From Mastigias papua (Eukaryota > Cnidaria > Scyphozoa > Rhizostomeae > Mastigiidae): a stretch of DNA of 64,000 bases. Below are positions 34,370 to 47,081 of the stretch, one piece after another; position 1 is the first letter of the stretch, and every line of letters begins with the position of its first letter. Both the position numbers and the translations under genes were made by a program. The stretch spans positions 14,316,428 through 14,380,427 of the forward strand of contig OZ025280.1 in NCBI GenBank assembly GCA_964019165.1, written 5' to 3'. The notes beneath the pieces were generated by a model. That model was given only the letters and a program-made list of their open reading frames with translations. It had not been told where the DNA came from and made no database searches.

Positions 34370-35030
34370 TCTCCTCAATCCTCAAGCGAATGGGCATAGC
34401 TCTTAGAAACTTAGTGTCTGATGCCAAAGCTTAGGGATTATCAGGGAGAGGAAAGTCGACCCACCAAAAGATACTACATATTCTTACTTTTATGGCCATG
34501 CTATCAAAGACCATCACAATGATGCTCCTATCTGTGCTGTATTACTTCATCTTTTGCCATCAGATCGATTTCCAAAACACCCGCAATGGCCACCAAGTGA
34601 AAAGTCTTGGTGCTTCCAAAGATCACTGGCAAAATATATTGAGCCTGGCACACATAAGGATCATGAAACCATCCCATCAGATGTAGGCAAATGCCTATTG
34701 CCATTTTTTCAGAGATTGTCTGAAAAAGGTAAAAAGTGCTCAAGAAATAACACCCAAAACGCAAATGAAGTTTTGCACCATTTGCTATGGAAGTTTTCAC
34801 CAATGGCCACATTAAATGAAAGGAAGACAATCGAGACAGCTGTACTTCTGGCACTATGTCAGTTTTAAATGGACAAGTGTTTCAAAGATATTCTTTGCAG
34901 AATAATAGGATTTGAGCTTGGGCAATACTGCAATGCTGAAAATCTTAGAGGAAGTATCGTAGGACTCAAAAAGGCGTAATACAAATCAAGTGAAAAGGGA
35001 AAGAAGAGAAGAAAGACATTAGCATACAAT
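34370..35030 (+). pseudogene. Mutator-like transposase remnant (copy C)
   Basis: Fragment of the same family as copies A, B and D. It begins with a decayed LKRMGIALRNLV and LSGRGKSTHQ (34385-34470), which corresponds to the LSGRGKLT motif after the second catalytic aspartate. A clearer open piece (34554-34868) reads PPSEKSWCFQ, THKDHETIPSD and NTQNANEVLHHLLW, the last holding the catalytic glutamate position. It ends with SIVGLKKA and a basic tail (EKGKKRRKTLAYNKY). The N-terminal third with the DGSW motif is absent. Stops and a frameshift near 34500-34560 make it dead. Confidence 0.6.
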
Positions 35031-35465
35031 AAATATGTAAAGGTTTAAATATGTAAAGATAAGGAAGGGGAAACATATAGTACTGGTTATTTCCACTGAT
35101 TTATAAAATGTCGTTAAAAAGACATTTAATACTTAAGTATGCTATTCTATCATAGAAAGTAGGACATTTCGCAAAGAGTACTTTTACAAGCAAATTGAGA
35201 GAGCATATTTGACTTTCAGTGGGCATTTCTGTATGCAAAAGTTTACACTCATTTTTCTCAAAATTAATAGTTTATGGTAGTACTTTCACGTTCGAATATC
35301 CCATTATGCCATGCTTTATGGAAAACAAAATGTCTGTATATCATTTGAAGGCAAGAATAATGGAGAATGCAATGATGTGTATAGTTTTTAGATCATTCTC
35401 AGTATTGATGAGTGTTGTTGTGTCCAATTATTGGCAATCCGGTCAAAATGTCTTAGTTTGGAGAA

Positions 35466-35554
35466 AAATCATGATCATGATCATGATTTCCCAAAATCAA
35501 TATCCAGTACATCTACCCCTTATTTGCCCCTAAAACAGACCGGGGTACTGGATA
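35466..35554. repeat. 24-bp perfect palindrome and an adjacent hairpin
   Basis: 35466-35489 is a perfect 24-bp palindrome built on ATGATC repeats. 35501-35554 is a hairpin with a 10-bp stem, TATCCAGTAC/GTACTGGATA. They lie a few hundred bases outside the left direct repeat of the Helitron and could mark its 3' end, as the element reads leftward, but no CTRR end was confirmed. Confidence 0.45.
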
Positions 35555-35895
35555 AAGCCGCAGCTGTCCAGCACTTACAGTACTACCGAGTTCACCGCAC
35601 CCCTTAAGCCACTACCCATTAGGATCGCCATCTGTGTTTGTTGTCCGAAGGAGGTCACGTCACCCCCTACTGGGCATGAACGCACAACTTGGAAAGTGAG
35701 CCACCTTGCTGTTACTGACTGCATTATGACTCCTTAACTAATACTCATAACCATAATGAACATCATTCACCATGTGCAGACTGATAGGTAGGAAGAACTG
35801 TAGGACTTCGTAAGAGATCTATGCAATAAGTGCCAACATAAACTTGCGAAATGGAACAGGACGGCCTAATCTCCCAGTGGCGAGCGAAGGAAACA

Positions 35896-36215
35896 CTAAG
35901 GATACATAACAGTAAACCTCACCACCTCAGTCTGAAAACAATCCTAACAGTATTCACATTCGACTGTAGGTGATGGTTAATACACCACTCGTCCACAAGT
36001 ACTTGCGAAAATAGCGAACCAAGTCCTCAAGTGTAATCTGTGTACAAAGCGCGTGCTAAACAGGAGCAGGTACTTCAACTGTCTGGATAATGTTACACAC
36101 TGTAATCCTATACCAGACAATAGATATAAACAAAAGTTCCCGGGGTCATGACCTAGCAATATATTCGGCAACGACTCGCTAATACCAATGCCATAGGACA
36201 CTTAGACGATTATAT
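35896..36215. repeat. Left direct repeat bracketing the Helitron
   Basis: Shares ordered blocks with 58344-58690 in the same orientation: CACCTCAxTCTGAAAAxAATCC, CGAAAATAGCGAAC, GCAGGTACT, CCAGACAATAGA and GTCATGACCTAGCA, with diverged spacers. Confidence 0.7.
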
Positions 36216-39037
36216 GGAATCTCATGCCCAAGAGCTAATACTCATAACCATGATCAACACCATTGAGAGGTGAATGAGGTCAATGGAGGTATATGTAGAG
36301 TTAGGTCAAAGAGGTTTAAGTACAGAAGATAATGATATGAATATAATGTAGTAATGGTAAATGTATGGTAATGTAAATATGTAAATGTATAGTAAATATG
36401 TAGTAAATGGTATGCTACTATTAAGTACAATGTGTAGAATATAAAGAGTATAGGAGTGGATACAATCAATGCGTGGTAAGGGACTGGTCATTAAATTACT
36501 TGTGGGGAGGGGGTGGAAGACATTGTCATACAGTCCATGGAATTTTGGTGCCGCCTCTCAGATCCATGTAAAACATTTTGTCTATATTTGTCATCCCCCC
36601 TTCGTTATGACTGTGCAGGATGTTGCGACCCCATCCTAGATATCTTCCACCCCCTTCTCTGCAAGAATTAATGAGCGGTCCCTAAGTAGGTGCTGGTATG
36701 TAGTTTAATATAGTATGAAGGATAGCTGGTGGTGTTTAAGGCAAATCAGCATATAATGTATAAGGTGAATAGGGACGTGTATGGTACCAGTGTGGAATAG
36801 GCGTATTAAGTGAGGAAGGACTTAATCGTGTATATGAAATACATTGGATACCACGCATTGATTGTAAATTCCAAGTCCTTTACATAAGATTTCTCGGTTC
36901 GAATGTGCAGTTGTGCGCATGGGTCTGTCATCCAGTCTTTGTTTGTTGCCTGGAATCGTGGCCACAGTTGTAGTGTGGTGTTGTGACGTCCGGTGTGAGT
37001 AGGGTTGTTGTATCCATCGTCTGGCATTGGTTGTACGTGGTTTGTTGGCAGTTGTAGTGCAGGGGTCGCTGTCTGTATTCACCTCTCTGGAAAATCTACA
37101 GCCATTGTTGATACTCTGGTCCATATCGCTCGTGTCATGTGAAGTAAGTTCTTGAGTTACCCATCGCTTGAGAGTGGTATGGCGTTGAACGCGTGGTCTT
37201 CTTCATCGCGCTCGGGTTTTGTCGCCAACTGCTTCAACTCCAATGTGGTAGCATTTCCTGTAAACACAATGAGATGGAAGGTATGAAATGATATAATAGA
37301 TTGCAAGTATGTAAAATGTAGCTTGAAGTAAGAGGTGGAGACAGTAGCAGTACGTAATGTGATGGAGATAGTGGAGATAATGAAGGATAGACATGTTTGT
37401 GGTTAATGTAGATAGGTGTAGGTGTGTGATATGGTATGAGAGTATAGAGGTACAGAGTAATATAACATGTATGTAATATGATAGTAAATGTATGCACTCT
37501 TACTTGATATTGCGTAGAAAATGCCCACGTCTGTCAGTAAGAATGAAGTCTTTATCTGGTTAAATACTCATTTTTGCCGTTATGTCTTGTTTGAAGAGGG
37601 CTATATTGGTCCCTCTCCAGTACAATACCTAGAATGATATATAATGAAGTGTATAGTGAAGTGTAACATGTAGGTATGTTTGTATGTATGTTAGTGATAT
37701 CGGAGTGTGTATGCATACGAGAGAATACAATGCATATGCATATATGGAAAAAAATAAGTGAACTCACTTTCTTATCATCATTGTAATGAACTGCATGTTC
37801 CGTAATATAAGAAGACATGTCTAAAAGAAAAAATGTATCTAATCATACCTGTGTCTAATTCATAGATGACAGTATGCGTTGAAATGTATAAAAGTGTACA
37901 AGTAGATGGAAACGAGGTCCTATTGCGTTGACTCCTTGTATAGCTACGTTAAGTAAGTATTGATATCGTAAAGTATGTATATACTAAAATATATGCGTAA
38001 TGTGAGTTTTACAACCAAGGAAGGCTATTGCGTAGACAATACTGATGGAAGGCAATAGTGTTGGCTAAAATGGTGTGGTAGCTAAGGATCTGATTGTAAT
38101 TGTAGGTAAGTGAAAGTTGAGCAAGATAAGTGGATGTATAGTCAAGTAGGTAAGGAGTGTATAGAGTGAGCTAAACTTACATACACTAGCATGGGCGTAT
38201 GCACGGTGAGAACCCTAGCTGCAAAGAACAGTAGTTCTTGTCCCAAGTCAGCAGGTGGAGTGATAGGGGTTTCTGTATAGTAGCTGGATGATACTTTGGA
38301 AGTGACCGTGGTTGTACATATTTATTAACGAATACAATTAGTAAGGGTGAAGTGATGTGACTGATGAGAACTATGTGCATGGTGTATGTGATAAAGGGTA
38401 TGCGTGGTGTAGAGTTAGGTTTGTATCTGTGAGATGTGTATGATAGAAAGAGAGTAGTACCGCTGACTTTGGGAAGGTTCCTGCACGAGACACTATCACG
38501 AGAGCAGAAGACAATACGAGGAGGGCAAAAGGTTGCTCCATGCATGTCTCATGATGGTCTCGGTAGGGAAGTAGAGAGTGACATGAAACGTGGGAAAGTA
38601 TGGAACCATTGTGCTAGGGTAAGGTAACAGTAGCTGGCAGTCTGGCAGTATTCAGATGATACATTGGTGCGTAGTGTGTGTGTTGGAAATAGTGTGTGTG
38701 CATAGCCAATAGTAATACCTGTGCATATAGTAAATATGCAGGTTGCAATGCGTGCACGTGAAAGAAAGTCACGGGAGGCAAACTCTACGGTTTATCCTCA
38801 GTGTAGTAACTTTGCTCATTAATAGATGTAGGTGGAGTAGTGGGTTGTGCTTTAGGTATTGTGTGTTATATACAATGTTGGAATGAGAGTGTGAGATAGT
38901 GATGTATGTGGAGCAATGCAGAAGAGGGAGCTTGTGAACGAACAGTATATACAAAAATCTTACCTGTATGGTAGACCTGTGGAACAATCATCATAGGTGC
39001 GTAGGGTATTGACATGAGAGGTAGAATTTGTACGCTC
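36216..39037. other. Helitron region without recognised genes, plus strand poor in C
   Basis: Much of it is G/A/T-rich with few cytosines on plus, giving low-complexity frames on minus. Minus frames at 36822-37124 and 38186-38545 are open but carry no motif I recognise; they could be exons of element genes or chance. GTAAAT/GTAATG-type short repeats occur at 36330-36420. Confidence 0.45.
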
Positions 39038-39637
39038 TCAAAGGACAACATGTATGTTAAACTTATTGGTCTGTGGTACGAGATCATCATGCATGCATGT
39101 ATTTAAGAGTGCAGTGAAATGATTGATATGAAAGATGATTTTTAGAGGTAATGTTCCGGTCTGGACTGGCTGTGGTGGAGTGAAAATAGTGTGCTGCCAT
39201 GTACCTTGTGCTCTTGTCTGAAACATTACGTGCAGGGTGTGAAAATCGCAGGTGTCAAAAAAGAACGTTCTCGTTGCAGTGTCAATAAAGGAAGTGTAGC
39301 AATAAATGTCTCTGGTAAGTGCATCTGATAGTGCTAGTAGTGCGAGGTCACCACAATATGTGCCCATGTGTTGTATATCTGCAAGATATTGATGACAAGT
39401 GTAATTGTATCCGAGCGCAGTGACCATTTGTCTGTACCTGGGTTCATCTTTGTAGATTGCGTACAATGTGAGTTGTCTCATGACTTTTGCGGTATGAGCA
39501 TCTTCTTGCCTGTCTGGAAATACGTGCTTCCAAATGCTATGGAAGAGACAATTGCCATCGCCTAAAGTATTAACTGCTACTAGGTAAGGTTGCATTAGTG
39601 GATGTAATAGTTGCTGTTGAGTATGATCTATGAGCAT
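39038..39637 (-). CDS. OTU-family cysteine protease domain of the Helitron
   Basis: A 199-codon frame with an OTU domain, a family of deubiquitinating cysteine proteases. LGDGNCLFHSIW (residues ~27-38) supplies the catalytic Asp/Cys box and HINHFTALL near residue 175 the catalytic His region. The rest, with TYCGDLALLALSDAL in between, fits the fold. It lies immediately after the helicase frame on the same strand and in the same phase; only the TAA at 39643-39641 and one codon separate them. It was therefore probably the C-terminal domain of a single Rep-helicase-OTU protein, as in some Helitron2/Helentron elements. Its task in transposition is unknown. The domain itself is undamaged. Confidence 0.82.
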   Translation of the reverse strand: MLIDHTQQQLLHPLMQPYLVAVNTLGDGNCLFHSIWKHVFPDRQEDAHTAKVMRQLTLYAIYKDEPRYRQMVTALGYNYTCHQYLADIQHMGTYCGDLALLALSDALTRDIYCYTSFIDTATRTFFFDTCDFHTLHVMFQTRAQGTWQHTIFTPPQPVQTGTLPLKIIFHINHFTALLNTCMHDDLVPQTNKFNIHVVL

Positions 39638-39640
39638 AGA

Positions 39641-42360
39641 TTAAGGGTGGAACATTGCTGTATCTATAGTTCTTAATATGTCCAGTAAGTCCTCGAACTG
39701 TTGGTGATACTGATGTATGTAGGACTCTTTAGAGGCATGCAAAGGAAGATCAAGTGTCTGCCATATTTGCTCTAAATTGGGAAAGGAGGGGAATATATGT
39801 GAAACTTGTAATATAGATATACGGTCTGAACCAAGTGAGTTAGAAGAAGTAGCTGAGTTATTTGAGATGGTCTTCTTGGTAGGTAACTTTTTAACGTGCC
39901 TAGTATCGCGGGTTGTGCAGTTTACAACTGGTGATTTACCAGAGGAGCTATTTGATTGGATCTTTTTGCATGGTAGCCATGTTGTGCGCTGTGTTTGCCT
40001 TGTTGGGTAGTCTACAGTAGTTGATGAATTTGACAATTTATCTACAGATGTCATCCATTGAAGTAAAGATTTGTAGTAAGCATCTAGATATATTGCCTTG
40101 GGATCAAAATCCAGAAGATATAAATCATCGAGAGATTTTACCCTTGAGATAGCGACATATGCCTGGTCACTAGCAAAGACATTCGTGTTCAATTGTATGT
40201 ATGCCTTTTGAAGAGTCATACCTTGAACCTTATGAACAGTTAATGCCCAGCCTAAAATGAGAGGACATTGTGTACGGACATATTGTATTGGAGATCCAGG
40301 AAAGGACACATTTTGTTTCATCCTCGTTATAACAGTTTGTCTGTGAGTCTGAAGGTGTTGTATCACAATGAAGGTCCGCTCTATCTTTGTGACAGTTGCT
40401 AATGTGCCATTTAGCCACCCATTTTCCGTATCGATGTTTTTGCATAAGACTACTCTTGCACAAACTTTTAATGTTAGAGTGTCTTCAAGCCGTTCTCTGT
40501 GGAACCATCGAATGCGACGCTTCTCCTTGTCTGGAATAGGATTGCCGGTAATGTCTGTGTCTTGTGCTTCAAAAGTATGCGTCTCAGTGTCTAGTTTGCC
40601 AAGAAATAATTTGTTCCACACATCCCTCTCTTTTCTTAGTGAACATATACTTGCAGCTCTGGGATCATCAAGATCAATATGTGTGCTATCGACGATGGGA
40701 AGAAGCTTTGATGCCAATGTGGAGTTAATGTCCGGGGTTGTTTTACCCATGTGTACAGTGGTCAGAAGTGTTTGAAATGCCTTGTCATCCTGCCTCTTAA
40801 CATCCTTTAATATGATAATGTCAAACTTCTTCCTCAAAAAAGTGTCAAAAATATCTAGCTCTATAGCTGGAAATTGTGCTGGGTCACCCATTAGTATGAT
40901 GTGCTTACCACCAATGGCATGTACTGCTGATTTTTTGTGGTTGAAATATCTCGCAATATGTGATCAATGGTCAAATATGGTTTCATTTCAAGGAGGGAAA
41001 ATTCATCAATGACTGAGATCAATATTAGTTATAAGATCATATTCTATGGTACCTGGTTCTAGTCGACTTTTACACTTAATATCCATCTGGAATAAGTGAT
41101 GCACTGTTTCACCACCTATTAAGTGCGCGGCTACACCTGTTGTTGCTAATGTACGTGGTGTTAAGTGTAAAATAGTCTGTGCATGTTCTATTAGTCCCTT
41201 GAGGAGGTAGCTCTTGCCAGTGCCTGCTTCACCAATAATTGCTGTTAATAGGTGCTTACCGGTGGATAGTGCCTGTGTAATATAGTCATAAGCCTGTAAC
41301 TGGGAAGGTGTAAGTGTTGCCTGAAAATCCTCTAGATTAATATTGCAGGAATGTATAGCTAGATTTGCTAGATCACTATCATCTTCACCATCGAAGTTTG
41401 CATAGAGTACTTCTTGTTCAGCCTCTTCTTGTATTGCATTGTGGATTGTCTCAATCTCATTAATAAAGACATTGAAGTCATCCTCGCCAATCCAGTTCAT
41501 ATCTTTGAGAGATCGGGCTAGTTTCCTGAGGTTTTTCAAAGAAAATCCTCTTTGTCGTGCATCGTGGAGAGTAGCTAACGCATCATCACTCTGTGATAGG
41601 AGGTTACGGAGGGCACATTCTTCCATATATGTACCAGATGAGTTGTCTTTGGATATAATGTGGGTGTCTTTGCGTAGTGGAGTGTTGAGCACTAATTTTT
41701 GCATATAGTATTGCTCCTGATTCTCACTATTGGGCATATAGAACTTCCATCTGGCAACTGCTTCTGTAGTACGTCTCTTCCATTTCCTGCCTTTCAAATC
41801 AATGTACGTTTGTCTATCGTGTGGCTGTGTACGTGCATCGTCAGTCTGGGAACCAGAAGATCTACTAATGATATATTTTTCTGCCCAATCAACGTACAAT
41901 ACATTTTCCAGTTCAGTAGGGCGCTCCATATACTTCTCAAGCATGTTTGAATAGAAGATATCATCACTCTCAGGATCTGATGGTAAATGCTGGTTGCGTT
42001 TTAAAAAGCCATACTGAGGATTTAAGTCTGTTGGTAGGTAAATTACTGCCCTACTTGAACAGCACAAGAAATGTCCTAACTTTATATGATCTACTTCAAG
42101 TCTGCCAACAACCCTTGTTCGAAGATATTTTTCTGGCTCTGATGCATTCTTGGAAATGTCTACTTTGAATGAGGGTTCTCCTTTAGCAACATATTTAGCA
42201 AGATACATTTCCCAACCTGCTTCTGTAACCTTTTGAATATTCATATGCGCTCCCCAGAGGTACAATATTTGCTGATTGTATGGAACAACTAGACTGTCTT
42301 CATCACAACGGCGGTGTGGACGAAGGCGATTCCCTGCTTTGTTCAGTTTCTCCTCTTCTT
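39641..42360 (-). pseudogene. Helitron Rep C-terminus and SF1 helicase
   Basis: Read leftward. Just inside the LINE junction the Rep domain resumes (RLRPHRRCDED, VVPYNQQ) and reaches EMYLAKYVAKGEP, the two-tyrosine YxxxY catalytic motif near 42190. A linker leads to a PIF1-like helicase: GEAGTGKSYLLKGL (motif I, near 41220), VIDEFSLL (motif II, near 41020), MGDPAQFPAIE (motif III, start of the 40891 frame), then ALTVHKVQGMTL and QAYVAISRVKSLDDLYLL (motifs V and VI, near 40130-40240). A serine/threonine-rich tail follows. Two frameshifts between 41035 and 40891 break the helicase between motifs I and III. The protein would nick and unwind the donor strand during rolling-circle transposition. 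Confidence 0.85.
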
Positions 42361-42703
42361 GTACTTTATGATTTCATTTCATTTCATTTTCATTTAAAAT
42401 TCCACTACATACAAAATTCTGACAACCATACAACTAAAAACAACAAATAGAATAGCAATTAAATACAACACGACTTATACATAATATTGAAATGAAATTT
42501 TGTAGGTAGAGGAATGTATTCAAGGAGGAGCTCTCTCAGTAGATAAACTAATCGAGGAGAGAGCACCCCCTTAGCAAAGAACCTTATTATTCATCAAATT
42601 TAACATGATTAGACTTGATCGGGAAAAAGATTATTTGATAGAGATATTCAAGACTGGTATTTTGTGGAAAAGAAATGCTGTTTCAATTCACGACAGAAAA
42701 TCA

Positions 42704-45700
42704 CTACTGAACGGGATTGTTTATAATAATAGCAGGACTTTCATTCCAGGATTTAGCACCAGCATATTTAATGGACCTTAAGCCATACTGCAGCGTATTT
42801 TTATGTGTCATAAAAATGTCACCCTTGCAAGCCTGCCTTGTATTATATTGATGAACAGAAGTCAAAGTATCAAAAAAGTTATGGAAAACGGTAGGAGAAA
42901 GTAAATTAACACATTCATACACCAGGTTAAGCAACTTGAGATGAAATAAATCATATAGTTTAAGAACTTTTAAATCATAAAAAATTGGAGTAGATGGAGA
43001 AAAAGAATTCTTGACAGTAATAGCTATAAGAACTTTCTTTTGTAAAATGTATAATGGTGTAGTAAAGGTTTCATATGTAAGACCCCATACAATGATACCA
43101 TATTGTAGAAAAGATGCAAATAAAGAGTAATACAAAGAAACTAGAACACTGGTAGGTAGGAGATGTCTTATGTTACAGAATATACCACTAGTTCTAGGTA
43201 ACTTTTTTCTTAGTTCACTCAGATGATACCTCCAACTAAGGTTTTCATCCAAGAGAAGACCAAGGAATTTTACATATTTGGCCTGCTTAACATGCTCCTT
43301 ACCAATCTTTATGTTCACAGGTTTACTTAAGGAATGTTGCCGAGAATGAAATATAATAAAATTTGTCTTATCTACATTCAATGCAAGTTTATTAACATCA
43401 AGCCATTTTTTAACATGCTTCAGCTCATTGTTTACTAGTTTTTCCAGATGACTAAGATTGTCAGATTCAAAGTATATGTTAGTATCATCAGCAAAAAGAT
43501 AAAAAGATAGCTTTTTGGATGATTTTGGAAGATCATTTATGTAAATGAGAAAAAGAAGTGGGCCAAGGACAGAGCCTTGAGGAACACCACAAGTTATTTT
43601 AAGATGACTAGAAATGTGGCCATTTACAGATACACACTGTGTTCTGTTACTAAGATAGGAACTGAACCATGTTAAAGTCGTGCCTCTTATACCATAATGC
43701 TTAAGTTTAGTTAAAAGAGTTTGGTGATTGACAGTATCAAAAGCTTTCTGAAGGTCGATACAGATTCCACATCCAAAATGCTTATTGTCCAGACTGTTTT
43801 TGATGGATTCTGTTAGACTGACCAATGCATGATTTATTGAATGAGAAGCACGAAAACCAAACTGAAGATTGTAAAGAATTTTATGAGCATCTAAAAAATG
43901 GTATAAGCGCTTATACATCACTTTCTCTGTGATTTTACTGAAAACAGACAAGAGGGATATTGGTCAATAAGTAGAAACTGTTTCAGGACAGCCTCTTTTA
44001 AATAGTGGTATGACCTTTGCATGTTGCATTTTTTCTGGAAAAACTCCAGACTGAAAAGATTCATTGATAATTTGTGATAAAGGAGAGGAGATATATGGCA
44101 AGATAATTTTTAATAACTTTATGGGTATACTATTGGGGCCTACAGATTTGTCAGATTTTAAGGCATTTATTACATCTGATACTTCAAATGGAGCTGAAGG
44201 ACCATTAAAAAATGAATGGGGATTTTCATCCCCATGGTAGTCTAAGGAGGAGTTTGGTGACCTGGGTATTTTCTTTGTAATACTGTCTGCCACATTGACA
44301 AAAAAGTCATTAAATCTAGAAGCCATTTCTGCTGAATCTGTTGTTATATTACCATTTGAATCCTTAAGTTTATTTACACCATTTACTTGAGACTTTTCAA
44401 TGTTAATGATTGATTTTATGCCACTCCATAGAAGCTTCATATTTTTACTGTTATTGTTACATACTTATGAAAATAATTGGTTTTACTCTCTTTAAGCTCT
44501 ATAACAACTCTATTTCTTAACTTTTTGTACAGAAGGCATTTAGCATGATCAGGTTTTTTCCTAATAGTTCTTAGAATATTATCCCTTAGACGCATCATTT
44601 TTTGAATTCTACTATTTATCCAGGGCTTTTTTCTAAATTTTATATCTCTTTTAGTTAGTTTCTTTAAAGGGGCATGTTTTTTAACAACATCTTCAAGATT
44701 ACATAGAAACCTATTGCATTTTACGTTTACATCAGTTTGATCATCATATAAGTAGTCAAGGTTAAGGGTATTGAAGTCAGCAATAAAGTTTTCTTCATTG
44801 AATTTTGAGTAATCATGCTTATAGTATGATAAAGTTGTTTTTATAATACCTGCTCTTTTAACAATCAAAAATTGTGGGAAATGATCTGCAATTTGTGTTA
44901 AAATGTTACCACTTTGAGTGTCGAAATTACAAACATTTGAAAAGATGTTATCAATAATTGTAGAAGAGTGATCAGATACTCTGGTTGGATGGATTATGAA
45001 TGGAATGAAATGTTTAGAAAGAAAAAGGCTGATAAAGTCAGAAGTGGGAGAATGAGAATCATAATTTAATAGGTGTATGTTAAAATCACCTAAAATAAAT
45101 ACCTGCTTATTTAAATCAGAGGGTTTAGATAGTGTTTCTTCAATGTATTCCATGAAGTTTTCAATTTCAGTACTTGGGTGACGATATGAGCAACAAATCA
45201 AAATATTTTTCTCCTTAGAAGTTTCAATTTCAATCCACACTGTCTCATATTCATCACTGTCACTGTTTAAATCAGACCTGAGAACAGGGCCCAGGCTAGT
45301 TTTAATGTAAAGACCAACACCACCATTTTGATTTTTAGATTTTGAAGAGAAAAAAGTATAGCCAGGAATTTCAACATTAGTGCTCAAAGGCCTTTCAATT
45401 GAATCCCAGGTTTCAGAAACAGCAACTACATCAAAACTAATAGTTAGGTTAGAGAGCAAAGTTAGAAGCTCATCAAAGTGACAGGAAAGACTTCTTATAT
45501 TCATATGAAGAAAAGAAAGATCATTGCGAGAAGTGCTTGAAGTTGATAGCTCTTGGATAGTATGATAGCTAGAAGTACTAGTATAAGACAAGTGTTCATC
45601 AATATCATAGTCTTGCAGGTCTGGCAAGTTGGTGACATGCGAGGTAATATCAAATGATGGTAGGGAATCTACAACTGAGGGCTTGTCATAACCAAAAAGA

Positions 45701-45940
45701 TTAGAAAGTGTTTCATTTTCAATAGAGCCAAAAGGGAAAATAGTTTCATGGAAATCAATCGTGCAATTTAGACAAAACCAAGGGACATCATCATGTTTAT
45801 TACAAAGTGCCTCATATTCAGAAGCAGATATATCATTGCATTTCATGTGAATTCAGCAGTTACATTTTTTGCAGAAAATGCCCTTTTTGGTCACATTTTT
45901 GTTACAAATGCCACAGGGAAATTTGGATTTCTAACCATTT
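42704..45940 (-). pseudogene. LINE ORF2: PHD-like finger, AP endonuclease, reverse transcriptase
   Basis: Read leftward. Before and around the ATG at 45846 lies a PHD-like zinc finger (CGICNK, CKKC, IHMKC, WFCLNC) with a stop in it. The endonuclease follows in the frame to 44437: FLHMNIRSL, AVSETWD (Glu), LGDFNIHLL (Asp), IADHFPQF (His), the enzyme that nicks the target. After a frameshift near 44437, the linker and reverse transcriptase run to 42704 with a TGA at about 43953 where the family has YRPISLL, consistent with a C-to-T change. RT motifs present are CIDLQKAFDTV, GVPQGSVLGPLLFLIYIND and FADDTNIY. The domain order matches CR1/L2-type elements. Confidence 0.85.
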
Positions 45941-46115
45941 CGATTAATAAATGTAAATGAGCTGAAAAAACAATTTGTTAACTTACTAAAAAGAACACAC
46001 TTACCAACCACCTTTTTAAGAACAGTAGTTAAATATAGGCCTAAATGAAAAGGTGTAAACAAAATAGGCCAAGCACTAAAGAAAACGTAAGCTAATGAAA
46101 CAATGCAGAATCTTG

Positions 46116-46874
46116 TCAATGCAGAACTAATGAAGAATCTTGTCTCCTATCTGGGGGCTTGTCCTTCACAACGATTTTGTCCATTACAAGATAAGCGATC
46201 TTACCCATTTTCCTCTGCTTCATGAGTTCAGGGATTTTCTCTGCACGGCGATCAAGTGTTCTCTTGGCAAAATCTGGAACAAGTTTAATACCAATGAGCT
46301 TCTTCTGTCTTGCAGCACGAAGCACATTTTCTTTCTGTTTCCAAAAGGTGAACTTCGCGACAATAGGCCTGGTGAACTAAGACCCTTCATCATCCCCACC
46401 CGTGCGATCATGGCTGCCAAGAGCACATGGCTTTCCCACTCTGTGAGCTCTCTCGATATGGATATCTTCCTTCAACTGGAGTTGATTTTGAATGACATTT
46501 TTTACAATTTTCTCGGTTTCTTCCCATGATGTTTCCTTTTTCTTGTCTTCCGGTAATCCAAGGATCTTGATATTATTTCTCCGGGACTGATTTTCCATGT
46601 ATTCAATTTGGTCCTCGACATACTCCATGAATTCTTCTTGGTCATCAGCTTTGATTTTCACTTGGTCTACTTTACTTTCCAGGGTCGCAACTTTACCTTC
46701 TGTGTCTTTCACGTCTTTTTGTGAAAATTCTAGGCTTCTTGTCAGTTCTTCAACGTCTTTCTTTACATCTTTGACACTGTCTTTTAGGTCTGACACGAGT
46801 AGCTGGAAGGCCCGCTGTTGAGTGGCGAGCAGTTCTTTTACCACTTCAAGAGTGACGAAGTTTTTATTTGACAT
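46116..46874 (-). pseudogene. LINE ORF1, coiled-coil RNA-binding protein
   Basis: Starts at the ATG of 46874. The first ~100 residues are a long coiled coil (DLKDSVKDVKKDVEELTRS, EGKVATLESKVDQVK), then RRNNIKILGLPED, the start of the RRM-like domain of L1-type ORF1 proteins, and DIHIERAHRVGKP. A frameshift near 46378 moves the reading to the frame ending at 46116 (KKLIGIKLVPDFAKRTLDRR). Such proteins coat the element RNA. It lies upstream of ORF2 on the same strand. Unlike the ORF1 remnant at 5.3-6.0 kb, it has no 2A-like start. Confidence 0.8.
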
Positions 46875-47081
46875 TTTTGCTTCGGTTTTGCGATTCTAAA
46901 GTTGACTGAAGTTATAAAATGAAACTGAATTTTATTAAAAATAGCATAGAAATTAAAAGTACAGTGAAGATTTTCAAACATTCACTTGATGTTTGAGCTT
47001 GTAGCATACGCCATGTTGACAATCGGAGGAGCACTCATGTTCACGTCCGTTCACCACCGAATCACCGAATCACATTTTGAA

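Noticed and set aside
36254..36491. Minus frames rich in Tyr, Leu and His
   Set aside because: They follow from the G/A/T-rich composition of the plus strand and carry no domain.
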